Shown piece after piece: positions 1 through 7,114 of a DNA stretch of 10,792 nt. How positions within the stretch are numbered: position 1 is the first letter of the stretch; each line of letters begins with the position of its first letter. A program made the translations under genes and the position numbers. The DNA comes from JBKEHD01 sp046710445 (GTDB taxonomy: Bacteria; Pseudomonadota; Alphaproteobacteria; Rickettsiales; Midichloriaceae). The notes beneath the pieces are model-generated. The model was not told where the DNA came from and searched no databases. It saw only the letters and a list, made by a program, of their open reading frames with translations. The stretch spans positions 1 through 10,792 of the forward strand of contig JBKEHD010000029.1 in assembly GCA_046710445.1 (NCBI GenBank). The letters run 5' to 3'.

Positions 1-88
1 TTATATTTTATAGCCACTATATACACCCAATTGTAAAAATATTTTAGCTAATTTTACACTATATTTCAGATATATGAAACGCCGTATT
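1..88. other. AT-rich flank downstream of the lipoprotein pair
   Basis: No gene is visible. A weak inverted repeat (TGTAAAA at 32-38, TTTTACA at 52-58, 13-base loop) lies just downstream of the minus-strand lipoprotein gene. It is almost pure A/T and no clear T-run follows it on the minus strand, so calling it a terminator would be a guess. Confidence 0.3.
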
Positions 89-766
89 TCAATGAGTTTG
101 GAGCACTAGTATCGGGATATATTTTTTTGCAAAAGCTGCACTTTCTGTAAGAGTTACATATCTGTTTTGAATTTTATACTCTAACTCAGCGTATTTTTTG
201 TCAATTTGAATATTATCAAGTTTATAATACCTCATACTAAATGAATGCAATACAAGCTTTGTACTTTTTGCTAGATCAACAAAAAGATCTCCTATGTAAA
301 TAACTTCTCCTGCTTTTACAGTGAAATCAGTAAAGATAGAAGATTTATCTTTGCTTGAATAAGCTACATATCGACTTGTATCTAAGCTGGCAGAAAACTC
401 TAAAAATCTATACGTTCCAGGCTCTAGAAATTGTATATTCATAAAGCCATAAAAAGTTGCTGTATCAGCTTCGAAAGGATTCCAATGACTATGTAAAGAC
501 TTTTTTATATTTTTTTTATTATACTCAAAATTACGCCAAGAAGCATGGCAAGGGATTTGTAATAATTCTAACTTTCTAGAGAACAAAGGGTAATCAAAAT
601 GCTGTGCTCTGCATCCACTTATAACAGCACCTACTCTACCTTCTTTAAAGTCCAGCATATTTTGTTCTGGAGTTTTTTTATAAGTTGCACATGATGGTAG
701 TATTAAAAGTAGTATTAAAAATACTATGTTTTTAAAAAATTGTAATTTATGATTTTCCTTTTTCAC
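89..766 (-). CDS. Putative lipoprotein, paralogue of the adjacent upstream gene
   Basis: A 225-residue predicted lipoprotein of unknown function. A short basic N-terminus is followed by a hydrophobic stretch (about residues 13-23) and a lipobox ending L-P-S-C with the lipidated cysteine at 26, so it should be processed by signal peptidase II and anchored to a membrane facing the periplasm. The mature part matches the next gene at several blocks: V-I-S-G-C (C52), a second cysteine C73 followed by A-S-W, a P-G-T-Y-x-F turn near 117, and F-T-V-K-A-x-x-V-x-Y-I-G-x-L at 148-161. The conserved cysteine pair suggests a disulfide, and the predicted fold is mostly beta. The start is GTG at 766, supported by AAGGA eight bases upstream; the gene overlaps the 3' end of the upstream paralogue by 20 bases, so the two are probably co-transcribed and translationally coupled. 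It resembles small beta-rich lipoproteins generally, but I recognise no named family. Confidence 0.82.
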   Translation of the reverse strand: MKKENHKLQFFKNIVFLILLLILPSCATYKKTPEQNMLDFKEGRVGAVISGCRAQHFDYPLFSRKLELLQIPCHASWRNFEYNKKNIKKSLHSHWNPFEADTATFYGFMNIQFLEPGTYRFLEFSASLDTSRYVAYSSKDKSSIFTDFTVKAGEVIYIGDLFVDLAKSTKLVLHSFSMRYYKLDNIQIDKKYAELEYKIQNRYVTLTESAAFAKKYIPILVLQTH

Positions 767-1373
767 GATCTTTATCCTTGTTAAATAAATTTTTTATAGC
801 CCCAGCTTGTGGTGAAAAAAATACTTTTTTTACCTGCATTCTCTCTACTAATGATGGATATTTTTTTTGCAAATAATTTTTTGCAGTTTCTGCTTCGTAT
901 GAAAGTTCAAAAGCAGTAATGATATTTTTATTTTCTCTAAAATCAGCATTTAGATTCCCTATATACACAACATCTTTTGCCTTTACAGTAAATTTGGTAA
1001 AAAGTGATATGGAGTCTGAAAATTTTTGATATCTTTTTTTGGTGGGATCTCCAGAAAAAATAAAGCCACCTAAGTTTCGCTTAGGTGTATAGTTATAATC
1101 ATAACCCACGAATTCATATGTTCCAGGTTTGACAAATTTCACATCCATAGGTTTGTTTATTACAAAAATGTCACCTGTATCGTTTTTCCATGATGTTTTA
1201 CAAGTTTTAGCTTTTTCTGGAGATTTTATATGAGTTGTGCATCCGGAAATTACAGCGGCAACATCATTATTTTCCCAAAAATCAATCTTTTGAGATTCGT
1301 TATGAGTGCATGATACAAAGCAAAATAGAGCAATAAATAAAGATATATACCTACACATGATCATATTTTTCAT
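747..1373 (-). CDS. Putative lipoprotein, first gene of a tandem paralogous pair
   Basis: A 208-residue predicted lipoprotein of unknown function. The N-terminal hydrophobic segment (about residues 9-20) ends in a lipobox F-V-S-C with the lipidated cysteine at 22. The mature protein shares with its downstream neighbour a V-I-S-G-C motif (C45), a second cysteine (C58) followed by T-S-W, P-G-T-Y-x-F at 83-88, and F-T-V-K-A-x-x-V-x-Y-I-G-x-L at 128-141. The C-terminus differs: it ends in a lysine-rich tail and lacks the neighbour's last segment. The ATG at 1371-1373 is taken as the start, but methionines 4 and 6 are also possible because the only AGGA upstream is 14 bases from the first ATG. It lies divergent from sucC and heads a two-gene operon. 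Function cannot be assigned; a role at the cell envelope is inferred from the signal peptide alone. Confidence 0.82.
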   Translation of the reverse strand: MKNMIMCRYISLFIALFCFVSCTHNESQKIDFWENNDVAAVISGCTTHIKSPEKAKTCKTSWKNDTGDIFVINKPMDVKFVKPGTYEFVGYDYNYTPKRNLGGFIFSGDPTKKRYQKFSDSISLFTKFTVKAKDVVYIGNLNADFRENKNIITAFELSYEAETAKNYLQKKYPSLVERMQVKKVFFSPQAGAIKNLFNKDKDREKGKS

Positions 1374-1386
1374 TTCAATTGCATCA

Positions 1387-1414
1387 ATCCTACAAAAGTA
1401 TTTTCATAAGTCAA
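1387..1414 (-). promoter_or_regulatory. Candidate promoter for the lipoprotein pair
   Basis: Read on the minus strand, TTGACT (1414-1409) is followed after 16 bases by TAGGAT (1392-1387), matching the sigma-70 consensus at 5 of 6 and 4 of 6 positions. Transcription would begin about 6-10 bases before the first ATG, giving a very short leader. The -10 is weak, so this is tentative. Confidence 0.3.
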
Positions 1415-1531
1415 CTAAATTGCACAAAAGGAAGAGCGACGGGAAGTTATAAAACAACTTCAATATAAAGAACAAATTGCTAGTTATGCAGGGATCTTAG
1501 TTGGATATTTGAGAATATAAAACAATTAACA

Positions 1532-1560
1532 TTTACAACGTGACTGTTATTAATTATAGT
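1532..1560 (+). promoter_or_regulatory. Candidate sigma-70 promoter for sucC
   Basis: TTTACA at 1532-1537 and TATAGT at 1555-1560 are separated by exactly 17 bases, each matching the vegetative consensus at 5 of 6 positions. Transcription would start near 1567, about 22 bases before the sucC ATG. A perfect TATAAT also occurs at 1579-1584, only 4 bases before the ATG; if that were used the message would be essentially leaderless. No Shine-Dalgarno sequence is visible in front of sucC. Confidence 0.5.
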
Positions 1561-1588
1561 TACGTAAATATCATTTTTTATAATTGTT

Positions 1589-2749
1589 ATGAATATTCAC
1601 GAATATCAAGCGAAACAGATTTTGTCTAAATATGGATTAGAAGTTCCTGAAGGGATTTTGGCAAATAATGTTGAAGAAGTTATAAAGGCGACTAAAAGTA
1701 TTAAATCAGATTTTTGGGTTTTAAAAGCTCAGGTGCATGCAGGAGGAAGGGGTAAAGCAGGCGGCGTCAAGCTTGTGAAAACAGAAGAAGAAGCTAGGAA
1801 AGAAGCTGCTAGCATGTTTGGTATGACATTGATAACTCCTCAAACAGGCGAAGAGGGTAAGATTGTTCATAAGATCTATGTTGAAGCTAGTAGCAACATT
1901 AAAAAAGAGTATTATGTTTCTTTGGTATTAGATAGAAATAACGAGAGTGTTACTATCATTGCATCTACAGAAGGTGGTATGGATATTGAAGAAGTTGCGC
2001 ATAACACACCTGATAAAATATTAAATGTTCATGTTGACCCTACAATAGGGATACATAATTTTCATATAGCAAAATTAGCTTTTGGTATGGGATTGAATAA
2101 AATTCAGATCAAAAGTTTTTCAAAGGTAGTTAAGGCTTTGTATAAATCTTTCGTTGAGACAGATGCGGATCAGATAGAAATAAATCCTCTTGTAGAAACA
2201 GATGATGGTAGATTTATTCCTTTAGATGCAAAATTTAATTTTGATGACAATGCTTTATATAGACATCCTGATATAGAAAAAATGAGAGATGTTAAAGAAG
2301 AGGATGAAATGGAAGTTGAAGCAAGAAAATTCGATCTGAGTTATGTTAAGATGGATGGATCAATAGGGTGTATGGTAAATGGTGCTGGGCTTGCTATGGC
2401 AACCATGGATATTATAAAACACTTTGGTGGAGAGCCTGCAAATTTCTTAGATGTTGGTGGAGGTGCTACAACTGAAAAAGTAACAGAAGCATTTAAGATA
2501 ATACTTTCAGATCAAAATGTAAAAGGTATATTGGTCAATATATTTGGTGGAATAATGAAATGTGATATCATAGCAAATGGTATAGTTTCTGCCGCAAAAC
2601 AGATTAATATTTCGGTTCCAGTTGTTGTGAGATTAGAAGGAACAAATTCAGAATTAGGTAAAGAGATTCTTAAAAAATCTGGTCTGAGTTTGAAATCTGC
2701 TGATGACTTGCAAGATGCTGCAGAAAAAATAGTGAATATGGTAAATTAG
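1589..2749 (+). CDS. sucC: Succinyl-CoA synthetase (ADP-forming), beta subunit
   Basis: Beta subunit of succinyl-CoA synthetase, which converts succinyl-CoA, phosphate and ADP (or GDP) to succinate, CoA and ATP (or GTP) in the cytoplasmic TCA cycle. At 386 residues it is full length. The N-terminus M-N-I-H-E-Y-Q-A-K is the family's usual start, which fixes the ATG. The N-terminal ATP-grasp half carries A-G-G-R-G-K-A-G-G (51-59) for nucleotide binding and the metal ligands N199 (in E-I-N-P-L) and D213 (in D-A-K-F). The C-terminal CoA-ligase half has V-N-G-A-G-L-A-M-A-T (263-272), F-L-D-V-G-G-G-A (286-293), G-G-I-M-K-C-D (320-326) and R-L-E-G-T-N (348-353). It is first in the plus-strand gene run; its TAG stop overlaps the Shine-Dalgarno sequence of sucD, so the two subunits are probably made in a coupled way. 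No Shine-Dalgarno sequence precedes sucC itself. Confidence 0.98.
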   Translation: MNIHEYQAKQILSKYGLEVPEGILANNVEEVIKATKSIKSDFWVLKAQVHAGGRGKAGGVKLVKTEEEARKEAASMFGMTLITPQTGEEGKIVHKIYVEASSNIKKEYYVSLVLDRNNESVTIIASTEGGMDIEEVAHNTPDKILNVHVDPTIGIHNFHIAKLAFGMGLNKIQIKSFSKVVKALYKSFVETDADQIEINPLVETDDGRFIPLDAKFNFDDNALYRHPDIEKMRDVKEEDEMEVEARKFDLSYVKMDGSIGCMVNGAGLAMATMDIIKHFGGEPANFLDVGGGATTEKVTEAFKIILSDQNVKGILVNIFGGIMKCDIIANGIVSAAKQINISVPVVVRLEGTNSELGKEILKKSGLSLKSADDLQDAAEKIVNMVN

Positions 2750-2757
2750 GAGAATAT

Positions 2758-3633
2758 ATGTCAATTTTAATAAATTCTAAAACTAAGGTTATATGCCAAG
2801 GTTTTACAGGTACTCAAGGTACTTTTCATTCTGAACAAGCTATACAATACGGTACAAAGATGGTTGGTGGTGTTACCCCTGGAAAGGGTGGTGCTCAACA
2901 TCTTGGTTTACCTGTTTTTAATACTGTGGAAGAAGCTGTGAAGAAAACACAAGCAAATGCTTCCGTAATTTATGTTCCACCCCCATTTGCTGCAGATTCA
3001 ATATTAGAAGCTATTGATGCAAATATTGAATTAGTTGTTTGTATTACTGAAGGTATACCTGTGTTTGATATGCTAAAAGTAAAAAAGGCATTGAAAAATT
3101 CTAAAACTAGGTTAATAGGACCAAACTGTCCTGGCGTTATAACCCCTGGTGAATGTAAAATAGGCATTATGCCTGGATATATACACAGGAAAGGTACTGT
3201 TGGTATAGTTTCAAAATCTGGTACTTTAACATATGAAGCTGTTGCTCAAACATCTAGAGAAGGATTGGGTCAATCTACATGTGTGGGAATTGGTGGTGAT
3301 CCAATTAATGGTACAAATTTTATAGATATAATCGATATGTTTTTGCATGATGATAAAACAGAATCAATTGTAGTTATAGGTGAGATTGGTGGTTTAGCTG
3401 AAGTAGAGGCTGCTGAATTTATAAAAAATCATAAGATAAAAAAACCTACAGTAGGGTTTATAGCGGGTGTTACTGCACCTCCTGGCAAAAGAATGGGTCA
3501 TGCAGGAGCTATAATTTCTGGTGGAGATGATACTGCTGAATACAAAATGGAAGCTATGAGAAGTGCTGGTATAACTGTCTCTATATCTCCTTCTGAAATA
3601 GGTAAAACGATGTATAAGCTACTTAATAGTTAA
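2758..3633 (+). CDS. sucD: Succinyl-CoA synthetase, alpha subunit
   Basis: Alpha subunit of succinyl-CoA synthetase, which binds CoA and carries the phosphohistidine intermediate. The 291-residue protein is full length. The N-terminal Rossmann CoA-binding domain shows G-F-T-G-T-Q-G-T-F-H (15-24) and G-G-V-T-P-G-K-G-G (37-45). The ligase domain shows G-P-N-C-P-G (121-126), S-K-S-G-T-L-T-Y-E (152-160) and the active-site G-H-A-G-A-I with phosphorylated H248. The start is an ATG four bases after AGGAGA (2748-2753), a strong Shine-Dalgarno sequence whose first bases belong to the sucC stop codon; the gap between the genes is 8 bases. In many alphaproteobacteria sucA and sucB follow sucCD, but here ligA follows. 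Confidence 0.98.
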   Translation: MSILINSKTKVICQGFTGTQGTFHSEQAIQYGTKMVGGVTPGKGGAQHLGLPVFNTVEEAVKKTQANASVIYVPPPFAADSILEAIDANIELVVCITEGIPVFDMLKVKKALKNSKTRLIGPNCPGVITPGECKIGIMPGYIHRKGTVGIVSKSGTLTYEAVAQTSREGLGQSTCVGIGGDPINGTNFIDIIDMFLHDDKTESIVVIGEIGGLAEVEAAEFIKNHKIKKPTVGFIAGVTAPPGKRMGHAGAIISGGDDTAEYKMEAMRSAGITVSISPSEIGKTMYKLLNS

Positions 3634-3671
3634 TTAAGCGCTTATGTTATATTTTTTAACAAGTTGTTTTT

Positions 3672-5717
3672 ATGGAATTTAGCTTGTTTGATGCAAAAAG
3701 AAGATTGGATTTTCTTAGAAAAGAGATCAGAAGGCATGATGAGCTATATTACATAAAGAACGCATCTGTTATTACAGATCAGGAATATGATGAACTTAGA
3801 GTTGAACTTGGGATATTAGAAGAAAAGTATCCTGAGTTACAAAAAAGTGGTAGTGCTTCAGAAAATGTAGGTTTTGAGCCTGGGCATGGATTCGCCAAAA
3901 TAAAACATTCTTATCCTATGCTTTCAATTAACAATGTTTTTTCTGAAAGTGAATTAGGAGATTTTTTTACAAGAATTAAAAAGTTATTATCTACAGATTC
4001 AGAAATAGAATTTCAATGTGAACCAAAAATAGATGGGTTATCATTTTCTGCATATTATAAAAATGGAAATCTTGAATATGCGTCAACTAGGGGTGATGGA
4101 ATGTTTGGGGAGGATGTTACTGCAAACATAAAAACAATAGATGAATTTCCATTGCATATAGGGGAGAAAATTGATCTTGAGGTTCGTGGTGAAGTTTATA
4201 TGGGGAAAGGGGATTTCTTAACATTGAATGAGGAAAATGAAAAAGTAGGAAAACAAACTTTTTCCAATCCTAGAAATGCTGCCTCTGGTTCTTTGCGCCA
4301 ATTAGATTCAGGTATTACAAAGGAAAGAAAGTTAAAATATTTTGTTTGGGGAGGTAGAGTAGAAAATATAAAAACTCAGAATGAATTGATGAATAATTTA
4401 AAAAGTTTTGGTTTTATAGTAAATCCTCATGTTGAATTGCTTACGAAAGCAGAAGATGTACTAAGTTATTATGAGAAAATGTGTTCTAAAAGAGCTGAAT
4501 TAGATTATGATATCGATGGGTTGGTATATAAAACAAATGATATAAAGACTCAAAATATATTGGGTAATACGGCAAGATCTCCAAGATGGGCTGTTGCACA
4601 TAAATTTCCTGCAGAGCATGGTAAGACAAAAGTTAATGATATAAAGATTCAGATAGGTAGGACTGGAGCAGTGACTCCCGTTGCAATTTTGGAATCAGTA
4701 AATTTAGGTGGCGTATTGGTTACTAGAGCATCATTACATAATGAAGATGAAATAATTCGTAATGACGTTAGGATAGGAGATATTGTTGTTGTACGAAGAG
4801 CTGGAGATGTTATTCCACAAATTATCAAAGTGGACATGGATCTTAGAAAACCAGATGTAAAGAAATTTAACTTTCCTACACATTGCCCTGTTTGTAATAG
4901 CGAAATAAAAGGGATGGACGGTGATGTGATAAAGAGATGCATGGGTGGTATTAAATGTAAAGCTCAAGTAGTGGAGCGTTTATCTCATTTTGTTTCTAAA
5001 AATGCTTTTGATATAGTTGGGTTATCAGGAGCCTTAGTGCAATTTTTTTACGACAAATTGCTTATAAAAGATTTTGTAGATATATTTACACTTAAAGAAA
5101 AGGACGCAATATTAGATGTTAGCATAGAGCAAATGCATGGTTTTGGTGAAAAATCAGTAAAAAAATTATTTGATAATATAGAGAAAGCCAGAAATATAGA
5201 TTTTAATAGATTTATATATTCTCTGGGTATCAGGCATGTGGGTTTTGTTAACTCCTCTGTTATTGCAAATCATTTTGATGCAATTGATGATTTTTTAAAT
5301 CTTGTTATATCTGATGATGCTAAAGAAAAATTGATGGATTTAAATGGTGTTGGAGAGGTTATTGCACAAAGTGTAGTGGAGTTTTTTTTAGATCAATATA
5401 ATATGAAATTGATTCAAGAATTAGTCAAAGAAGTGCATATAAAGTATGATGATGATATTAAATTAAAAAGAGAAACAATTATTTATAATAAGAAAATTGT
5501 TTTTACTGGTTCATTGGAAAATTATAGTAGATTAGAGGCGGAAAATTTAGCTAAAAAAATGGGAGCAAAGATTTCTAAATCTGTATCAAAAGAAACTGAT
5601 ATATTGGTGATTGGTAAAGATCCTGGGTCAAAATTAAGCAAAGCAGAAAAATTAGAGATAAGTATTATGTCAGAAGAAAGTTTTAATCTCATAATTGGTG
5701 ATAATATATATGATTAA
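3672..5717 (+). CDS. ligA: NAD-dependent DNA ligase
   Basis: Essential bacterial DNA ligase that seals nicks during replication and repair using NAD+. At 681 residues it has all domains of the family: Ia domain with the NMN-binding Y-Y and D-x-x-Y-D residues (about 26-40); adenylation domain with nucleophile K119 in C-E-P-K-I-D-G-L, S-T-R-G-D-G (138-143) and I-D-G-L-V-Y-K (281-287); OB fold (about 325-400); a four-cysteine zinc finger C405, C408, C423, C429 with the same spacing as in E. coli LigA; helix-hairpin-helix repeats (about 440-590); and a C-terminal BRCT domain (about 603-677, with V-F-T-G-S and a late leucine-isoleucine core). The gap from sucD is 38 bases and contains no clear Shine-Dalgarno sequence; ligA is read together with sucCD or from a local promoter I cannot define. 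Its stop codon overlaps the start of ispA. Confidence 0.98.
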   Translation: MEFSLFDAKRRLDFLRKEIRRHDELYYIKNASVITDQEYDELRVELGILEEKYPELQKSGSASENVGFEPGHGFAKIKHSYPMLSINNVFSESELGDFFTRIKKLLSTDSEIEFQCEPKIDGLSFSAYYKNGNLEYASTRGDGMFGEDVTANIKTIDEFPLHIGEKIDLEVRGEVYMGKGDFLTLNEENEKVGKQTFSNPRNAASGSLRQLDSGITKERKLKYFVWGGRVENIKTQNELMNNLKSFGFIVNPHVELLTKAEDVLSYYEKMCSKRAELDYDIDGLVYKTNDIKTQNILGNTARSPRWAVAHKFPAEHGKTKVNDIKIQIGRTGAVTPVAILESVNLGGVLVTRASLHNEDEIIRNDVRIGDIVVVRRAGDVIPQIIKVDMDLRKPDVKKFNFPTHCPVCNSEIKGMDGDVIKRCMGGIKCKAQVVERLSHFVSKNAFDIVGLSGALVQFFYDKLLIKDFVDIFTLKEKDAILDVSIEQMHGFGEKSVKKLFDNIEKARNIDFNRFIYSLGIRHVGFVNSSVIANHFDAIDDFLNLVISDDAKEKLMDLNGVGEVIAQSVVEFFLDQYNMKLIQELVKEVHIKYDDDIKLKRETIIYNKKIVFTGSLENYSRLEAENLAKKMGAKISKSVSKETDILVIGKDPGSKLSKAEKLEISIMSEESFNLIIGDNIYD

Positions 5718-6531
5718 TTCAGAGATATCTATAGAACAAAATATCAATAATGTTTCAGATTTGGTACGTAATAAATTAAACGGTATTTTAGATTATAAGG
5801 ATATAGATAAGAATGCAGCATTAATTGTTGATGCAATGAGATATATGATGTTGGGTGATGGGAAAATGTTGCGTCCTTTTATGATATATGCAACACATTC
5901 AATTTTTTCCAATGATTATGATGAGATCATTAATTTAGCAATGGCAGTTGAAATGATTCATTCATATACTTTGATACATGATGATTTGCCTGCAATGGAT
6001 GATGATGATTACAGAAGGGGTGTGTTATCTTGTCATAAAAAATTTGATGAAGCTACAGCAATTTTATGTGGAGATTCACTTTTGACATATGCTTTTGAAA
6101 TTTTATCTGGCATGGGTAAAAATATCGATAATAAAATCGTTATTAGAGTAATAAGCGAGATATCCAGATTAATTGGATATAAAGGTTTGGTAGCTGGACA
6201 AATATTAGATTTATTATCAAAAAATATTTCTTTTAATGATCAGGAATTAGAAAAGATAAAGATTTTAAAGACTTCCAATCTTTTTATTGCTTCATGTAAA
6301 AGTGTTGGAATTATTAATAATATTAAAGAAGAAGAGATTGTTGCATTAGAAAATTTTGCAAGTTTATTTGGCGTAATATACCAAGTGAAGGATGATATAA
6401 AAGACAACGAGCATAATTTAAATAAATTCCAACTAAATGATATTTTGAATGAATCATTGAATTATCTTGATATTTTTGGTACTAAAGCAGTATTGCTAAA
6501 GAGTTTTACAAAATACTGTTTTGAATTTTAA
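5710..6531 (+). CDS. ispA: Short-chain polyprenyl (farnesyl/geranyl) diphosphate synthase, shortened C-terminal region
   Basis: Trans-isoprenyl diphosphate synthase that condenses IPP with allylic diphosphates, feeding ubiquinone and undecaprenyl phosphate synthesis. With the ATG at 5710 it has 273 residues and overlaps the ligA stop by 8 bases; a TTG at 5695 would add five residues but the ATG after a GGTGA is more likely. Visible motifs are G-K-M-L-R-P (51-56, IPP binding; usual G-K-R-L-R-P), the first aspartate-rich motif D91-D92-L-P-A-M-D97 of bacterial farnesyl synthase type, G-Q-I-L-D (163-167), K187-T188, and the second aspartate-rich motif D228-D-I-K-D232. After this the loop and helix normally holding G-D-x-x-x-x-G-K and G-K-S/T-T-Y-P are missing: about 25 residues are lost, but the final helices resume in register. 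This is an in-frame deletion, with no sign of a frameshift. It could be an active variant or a decaying gene. Confidence 0.9.
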   Translation: MINSEISIEQNINNVSDLVRNKLNGILDYKDIDKNAALIVDAMRYMMLGDGKMLRPFMIYATHSIFSNDYDEIINLAMAVEMIHSYTLIHDDLPAMDDDDYRRGVLSCHKKFDEATAILCGDSLLTYAFEILSGMGKNIDNKIVIRVISEISRLIGYKGLVAGQILDLLSKNISFNDQELEKIKILKTSNLFIASCKSVGIINNIKEEEIVALENFASLFGVIYQVKDDIKDNEHNLNKFQLNDILNESLNYLDIFGTKAVLLKSFTKYCFEF

Positions 6532-6552
6532 AAACATTTATTAGAGAATTAT

Positions 6553-7107
6553 ATGATAAATAATGAGACAGAAAATAAGGATTTAGAGAAAGAAAGCAAA
6601 AAAAAATCATCAAGAAGAGATTTTTTTGTTATGGGGGCAACTGCTGTTGCATGTGTCGGGGCTGGAGCTGCTGCGATACCCGTTATTACTTCTTTAAAGC
6701 CTGATAAAAGTGTACTTGCTGCAGGTACTACTGAAGTAGAGTTATCTAATATTAAGGAAGGAGAAACTGTTACTGTAATGTGGAGAGGTAAACCGATATT
6801 TGTTACAAGAAGGACGGATGAGGAGATAAAGCTTGCAGAAGATGTGAATTTATCAGAGCTTAAAGATCCAGAAAGTGATGAAGATCGAGTGAAATCTGGT
6901 AAAGCGCATTGGTTGGTTACTATTGGGATATGCACACATTTAGGATGTGTTCCTATTGGAAATAAAGGGGATTTTGGAGGTTGGTTTTGTCCATGTCATG
7001 GATCTCATTACGATAGTTCTGGAAGGGTTAGGAAAGGTCCAGCACCGAAAAATCTAGCTATACCCCCTTATGAATTTATTAATGATACTAAAATAATGAT
7101 AGGTTGA
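6553..7107 (+). CDS. petA: Ubiquinol-cytochrome c reductase, Rieske iron-sulfur subunit
   Basis: Rieske [2Fe-2S] subunit of respiratory complex III; it takes one electron from ubiquinol at the Qo site and passes it to cytochrome c1. The 184-residue protein starts with a charged tail, then a twin-arginine motif S-R-R-D-F-F-V (20-26) and a small-residue-rich membrane anchor (about 27-47), as expected for a Tat-exported, uncleaved Rieske protein. The soluble domain has both cluster loops: C127-T-H129-L-G-C132 and C146-P-C148-H149-G-S; C127, H129, C146 and H149 bind the cluster and C132-C148 form the disulfide. G-P-A-P near 162-165 is the usual proline loop. The start is an ATG six bases after AGAGAA, 21 bases after ispA. 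A run of nine A bases (6598-6606) lies early in the gene. Confidence 0.98.
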   Translation: MINNETENKDLEKESKKKSSRRDFFVMGATAVACVGAGAAAIPVITSLKPDKSVLAAGTTEVELSNIKEGETVTVMWRGKPIFVTRRTDEEIKLAEDVNLSELKDPESDEDRVKSGKAHWLVTIGICTHLGCVPIGNKGDFGGWFCPCHGSHYDSSGRVRKGPAPKNLAIPPYEFINDTKIMIG

Positions 7108-7114
7108 TACTTCG

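Noticed and set aside
2970..3167. Minus-strand open frame of 65 codons inside sucD
   Set aside because: It lies wholly within the well-supported sucD gene in another frame and has no recognisable product.
3635..3644. Ten-base palindrome TAAGCGCTTA between sucD and ligA
   Set aside because: It has no loop and no T-run directly after it, so it is not a terminator; as a single copy it is weak evidence for an operator.
4649..4967. Two minus-strand open frames inside ligA
   Set aside because: Both are shadows of the ligA coding sequence, overlap each other and lack any family features.
5695..5709. TTG start giving IspA five more residues
   Set aside because: The ATG at 5710 follows GGTGA at suitable spacing and gives the usual stop-start overlap with ligA; TTG has no better ribosome site.
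6549..6935. Minus-strand open frame of 128 codons opposite petA
   Set aside because: petA is certain from its Rieske cluster ligands; the antisense frame is low in complexity and has no ribosome site.
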